DNA of 7,995 nucleotides, taken from assembly GCA_964408785.1 (NCBI GenBank), contig CAYPAS010000038.1:1-7995 (forward strand), given 5' to 3'. The first letter of the stretch is position 1; each line of letters starts with the position of its first letter. The position numbers and the translations under genes are program-made. This document shows, piece by piece, positions 5,281 through 7,995 of the stretch. The stretch is from UBA12465 sp964408785 (GTDB lineage Bacteria; Patescibacteriota; Patescibacteriia; Patescibacteriales; UBA12465). Under the pieces are notes generated by a model, which saw only the letters and a program-made list of their open reading frames with translations, was not told the DNA's origin and did no database searches.

Positions 5281-7773
5281 ATGTTATTTTCTGATCAGAC
5301 GATATTTGATATTTCTCTTATAAGACCTTATTTGCCGTTGATTATTGTCGGTGGCTTCGTCTTGTTCTTATTGATTTTATCTTTTTTATTGCTTTTAGTT
5401 ATGCGAGCGGTTTACAATCACCGACGCTATTTACCGCACAAGATATTTTTAATCCGTTTACCAAAAGAAAAGCCGGAGGATGAAAAACAAGAAATGAATA
5501 GTCAGAAATTGCATGAAGAAATCGCTAGAGGCGAAACAATTTTTGCGGCTATCGGCGGATTGACGGCCCAAAAAGGCTTTAATCGCTGGTTTTTTGGTCG
5601 TGATGACCAGTTTTCTTTCGAAATAGTCGCCGATGCTAACCGTATCTCCTTTTACGCGGTTTGTCCGGAAGAATCAGCCCGCTACCTCGAACAGCAGATA
5701 ACAGCCCACTATCCTGATGCTTTGATGGAGGAAGTCCCTGATTATAATATTTTCAGTCCGAGAAGCCGTGTTGCCGCCGCCACTTTAATGACTAGCAAGG
5801 AAGCATTTTTTCCGATAAAGACTTATCGGAAAATGGAAGTTGATCCACTTAATTCAATCATCAACATCATGTCAAAGATGAATAAAGATGAGAGCTTGGC
5901 GGTTCAATATACAGTTAGGAGTGCTCGGAGCGAGTGGCATTCGGCGTCGCGTAAAATAGTCGCCAAAATACATGAAAAGCATTCAGTTCAAGACGCTCTA
6001 GCGAAAAAATCTATCCTTGATGTCTTATCTTCTTTAATCAAATTTTTTTCCAGCAAGAGCGACGATCATGACCCGGCTAAAGAAACGAAACGTTTATCAG
6101 CCGTCGAAGAAGACATGGTTAAGTCTATAGAAGAAAAAAATCTAAAAGCCGGGTTGGATGTGAACATCAGATTAGTAGCCTGCGCTGAAACAGTGGAAAA
6201 GGCTAATATTTATTTGGATAATATCGGCAGTGCCTTCATGGAATATAATAATTTCAGTTATGGTAATGTCTTTGACCGGATAAATAAAGGAAAAACTGAT
6301 GATATAGTCAAGGATTTTATTTATCGCTATTTTCAAGAAAAACAGTCGTTCCTCTTTAATACCGAGGAATTGGCTAGTGTTTTTCATTTTCCTTTGAAGG
6401 ATTCGGAAACGCCAAATATTTATTGGTTAACCGCCAAAAGTGCTCCGGTGCCCACTAATGTTCCGGATGAGGGTTTGATGCTCGGCGATAATGTTTATCG
6501 TAATGTTAATCGAAAGGTTTGCATGAAAGCGGCCGATCGCCGCCGCCATACCTACATTATTGGTAAATCCGGCGTTGGTAAATCGGTATTTTTAGCCAAT
6601 TTAGCTGTTCAAGATATTTTAAACGGCGAAGGCGTCTGCGTTCTTGATCCCCACGGCGATTTGATAACGGATATCTTAGAAAGAATTCCAGCAGAAAGAG
6701 CAGAGGATGTTATTATCTTTTCGCCTGGCGATTTGGAGCGTCCTTTGGCCTTGAATCTTTTGGAATACGATCCAGCTTATCCAGAACAGAAAAGTTTCGT
6801 TATCAACGAAATGATTGGTATTTTCGATAAGCTCTATGACTTGCGTTCAACCGGCGGTCCGATGTTCGAGCAATACATGAGAAACGCCATGCTTTTGGTG
6901 ATGGACGATCCGGAAAGCGGTTCTACCTTGATGGAGATACCAAAAGTTCTAGCTGATGAAGAGTTCCGTCGTTTGAAGATAAGCCGTTGCAAAAATCCGA
7001 CGGTTGTCGATTTTTGGAAAAAGGAGGCGGAGAAGGCTGGCGGGGAAGCTGCTTTGGCTAATATCGTTCCATACATCACTTCCAAACTCACTTCATTTAT
7101 TTCTAATGATATGATGCGGCCGATAATCGGTCAGCAAAAAAGCGCTTTTAATTTACGCGATGTCATGGATGGACAGAAAATACTTTTAGTTGAATTGCCA
7201 AAAGGCATAGTCGGGGAAATGAACGCCTATCTTCTTGGCATGATCTTGGTCGGCAAAATATTAATGGCCGCTTTGTCGCGGGCCAATATGCCGAGTGAGA
7301 AGCGCAAAGATTTTTATCTTTATATCGACGAGTTTCAAAATTTTACTACCAATTCTATCTGTCAGATACTTTCCGAAGCTAGAAAATACGGCTTAGATTT
7401 GGTTATCGCCCATCAGTATATCGGCCAATTAGTAAAGAATGGCAACACGGAAATCAAGGATGCGATTTTTGGAAACGTCGGCACTATGGTCAGTTTTAAA
7501 GTCGGTTCAGAGGACGCTCAATTCTTAGTTAAAGAATTTTCTCCGGTTTTCAACGAATACGATTTGATAAATATTGATAAGGGAACTGCTTATATCAAGC
7601 TTTTGGTGGATAACGCCGCTAGCCGGCCATTTTCCTTGAAGCCCACTTGGCCGATAATCGGCGTTAAACAGCCGGACTTGGCGGATAAGATTCGTTCTCT
7701 TAGCCGTTTAAAATACGGTCAAAACGCTAAATTGGTCGAGGCGGAAATCCGTCATCGAGCTGATTTTATTTAA
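5281..7773 (+). CDS. Membrane-anchored HerA/VirD4-like ATPase (TraG/DUF87-type)
   Basis: An 830-residue ATPase of the FtsK-HerA superfamily, the group that includes type IV secretion coupling proteins and DNA pumps. It has one long hydrophobic segment near the N-terminus (about 17-41) followed by basic residues, so the bulk should be cytoplasmic. Residues about 75-400 form a large domain of unknown function (for example FSFEIVADANRISFYAVCPEE, and a charged linker at 255-290). The ATPase core begins near 400. Walker A is GKSGVGKS (428-435), DPHGDLI is at 456-462, Walker B is LYIDEFQ (680-686), and the sensor-like AHQYIGQL is at 710-717. An all-alpha-like insertion lies between about 500 and 620. 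All catalytic motifs are intact. It starts 2 bases after the unknown 162-residue gene and ends 9 bases before dnaX. It might move DNA (uptake, conjugation, segregation) or protein across the envelope. No VirB4, relaxase or PrgI gene is in view, so the role is open. Confidence 0.88.
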   Translation: MLFSDQTIFDISLIRPYLPLIIVGGFVLFLLILSFLLLLVMRAVYNHRRYLPHKIFLIRLPKEKPEDEKQEMNSQKLHEEIARGETIFAAIGGLTAQKGFNRWFFGRDDQFSFEIVADANRISFYAVCPEESARYLEQQITAHYPDALMEEVPDYNIFSPRSRVAAATLMTSKEAFFPIKTYRKMEVDPLNSIINIMSKMNKDESLAVQYTVRSARSEWHSASRKIVAKIHEKHSVQDALAKKSILDVLSSLIKFFSSKSDDHDPAKETKRLSAVEEDMVKSIEEKNLKAGLDVNIRLVACAETVEKANIYLDNIGSAFMEYNNFSYGNVFDRINKGKTDDIVKDFIYRYFQEKQSFLFNTEELASVFHFPLKDSETPNIYWLTAKSAPVPTNVPDEGLMLGDNVYRNVNRKVCMKAADRRRHTYIIGKSGVGKSVFLANLAVQDILNGEGVCVLDPHGDLITDILERIPAERAEDVIIFSPGDLERPLALNLLEYDPAYPEQKSFVINEMIGIFDKLYDLRSTGGPMFEQYMRNAMLLVMDDPESGSTLMEIPKVLADEEFRRLKISRCKNPTVVDFWKKEAEKAGGEAALANIVPYITSKLTSFISNDMMRPIIGQQKSAFNLRDVMDGQKILLVELPKGIVGEMNAYLLGMILVGKILMAALSRANMPSEKRKDFYLYIDEFQNFTTNSICQILSEARKYGLDLVIAHQYIGQLVKNGNTEIKDAIFGNVGTMVSFKVGSEDAQFLVKEFSPVFNEYDLINIDKGTAYIKLLVDNAASRPFSLKPTWPIIGVKQPDLADKIRSLSRLKYGQNAKLVEAEIRHRADFI

Positions 7774-7782
7774 GAACAAACT

Positions 7783-7995
7783 ATGTCTACTCTCTATCGC
7801 GATTATCGTCCTCAGAATTTCGCCGACGTTTTCGGACAGAATCATATAAAGATTTCCTTGCAGAATGAAATTGCCGCTGGCCGGCCAGCTAGCGCTTATC
7901 TTTTTTGCGGCCCGCGCGCCGTTGGTAAGACAACCATGGCCAGGATATTGGCCAAAGCGCTTAATTGTGAAAAACGCCAGGATAATTCTTTTGAA
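7783..7995 (+). CDS. dnaX: DNA polymerase III subunit gamma/tau, N-terminal part (cut by window edge)
   Basis: The clamp-loader ATPase subunit that loads the sliding clamp at the replication fork. Only the first 71 codons are inside the window and the frame is still open at the last base. The N-terminus STLYRDYRPQNFADVFGQNH matches the family signature (Y-R-x-x-RPxxFxxVxGQ). ASAYLFCGPRAVGKTTMARI (36-55) carries the Walker A P-loop, and AKALNC (57-62) supplies the first conserved cysteine of the zinc site. The usual P-loop text is GPRGVGKT; here Ala46 replaces one Gly outside the essential GKT. The ATG lies 9 bases after the ATPase stop with no Shine-Dalgarno, so it is probably read from the same transcript. 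In many bacteria dnaX is followed by ybaB and recR; that cannot be checked here. Confidence 0.95.
   Translation, partial: MSTLYRDYRPQNFADVFGQNHIKISLQNEIAAGRPASAYLFCGPRAVGKTTMARILAKALNCEKRQDNSFE

Noticed and set aside
468..7773. Possible UGA reassignment (genetic code 25 of Gracilibacteria/Absconditabacteria), since all eight visible stops are TAA or TAG
   Set aside because: None of the complete genes contains an in-frame TGA, and glycine positions in conserved motifs use ordinary GGN codons. In code 25 genomes UGA-glycine would be expected several times in this much coding sequence. Avoidance of TGA stops in eight genes is weak evidence; a TAA-TGA tandem even occurs after the first gene.

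Overview
The window looks like a stretch of a small, moderately AT-rich bacterial genome, most likely from the Patescibacteria / Candidate Phyla Radiation (Parcubacteria-like). The basis for this is indirect: compact gene spacing, divergent versions of universal genes (CTP synthase, TsaC, L27), a membrane-anchored HerA/VirD4-like ATPase of the kind common in these genomes, a small partner gene with no recognisable function, and AT-rich start-codon leaders with no visible Shine-Dalgarno sequence at any of the eight starts. The lineage is an inference; no rRNA gene is present to fix it.

Left block (1-4015, + strand). A CvpA-family membrane protein, truncated by the window edge, overlaps by one base the gene for a TsaC/Sua5 threonylcarbamoyl-AMP synthase. 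A membrane-anchored S41 C-terminal processing peptidase and CTP synthase (pyrG) follow after gaps of 30 and 21 bases. The four genes look like one transcription unit. It ends in a perfect 14-bp hairpin with A- and T-tracts on its two sides (4021-4052), which can stop transcription from both directions.

Middle (4070-4607). Ribosomal protein L27 (rpmA) lies alone on the minus strand, converging on pyrG and without its usual partner rplU. The 217-base gap between rpmA and the rightward genes is the longest non-coding stretch. It carries a near-consensus minus-strand promoter, a 67-base structured rpmA leader with a tandem 10-base repeat and two inverted repeats, a rightward extended -10 promoter, and a dyad at the predicted rightward transcription start.

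Right block (4608-7995, + strand). A 57-residue single-cluster ferredoxin, an unrecognised 162-residue protein, an 830-residue membrane-anchored HerA/VirD4-like ATPase and the start of dnaX (DNA polymerase III gamma/tau) follow with gaps of only 8, 2 and 9 bases, so they are probably co-transcribed. The unknown protein and the ATPase are the least explained part of the window and the best candidate for an undescribed envelope-associated DNA or protein translocation machine. Nothing in view proves that role. No mobile element, CRISPR array, tRNA or rRNA was seen.
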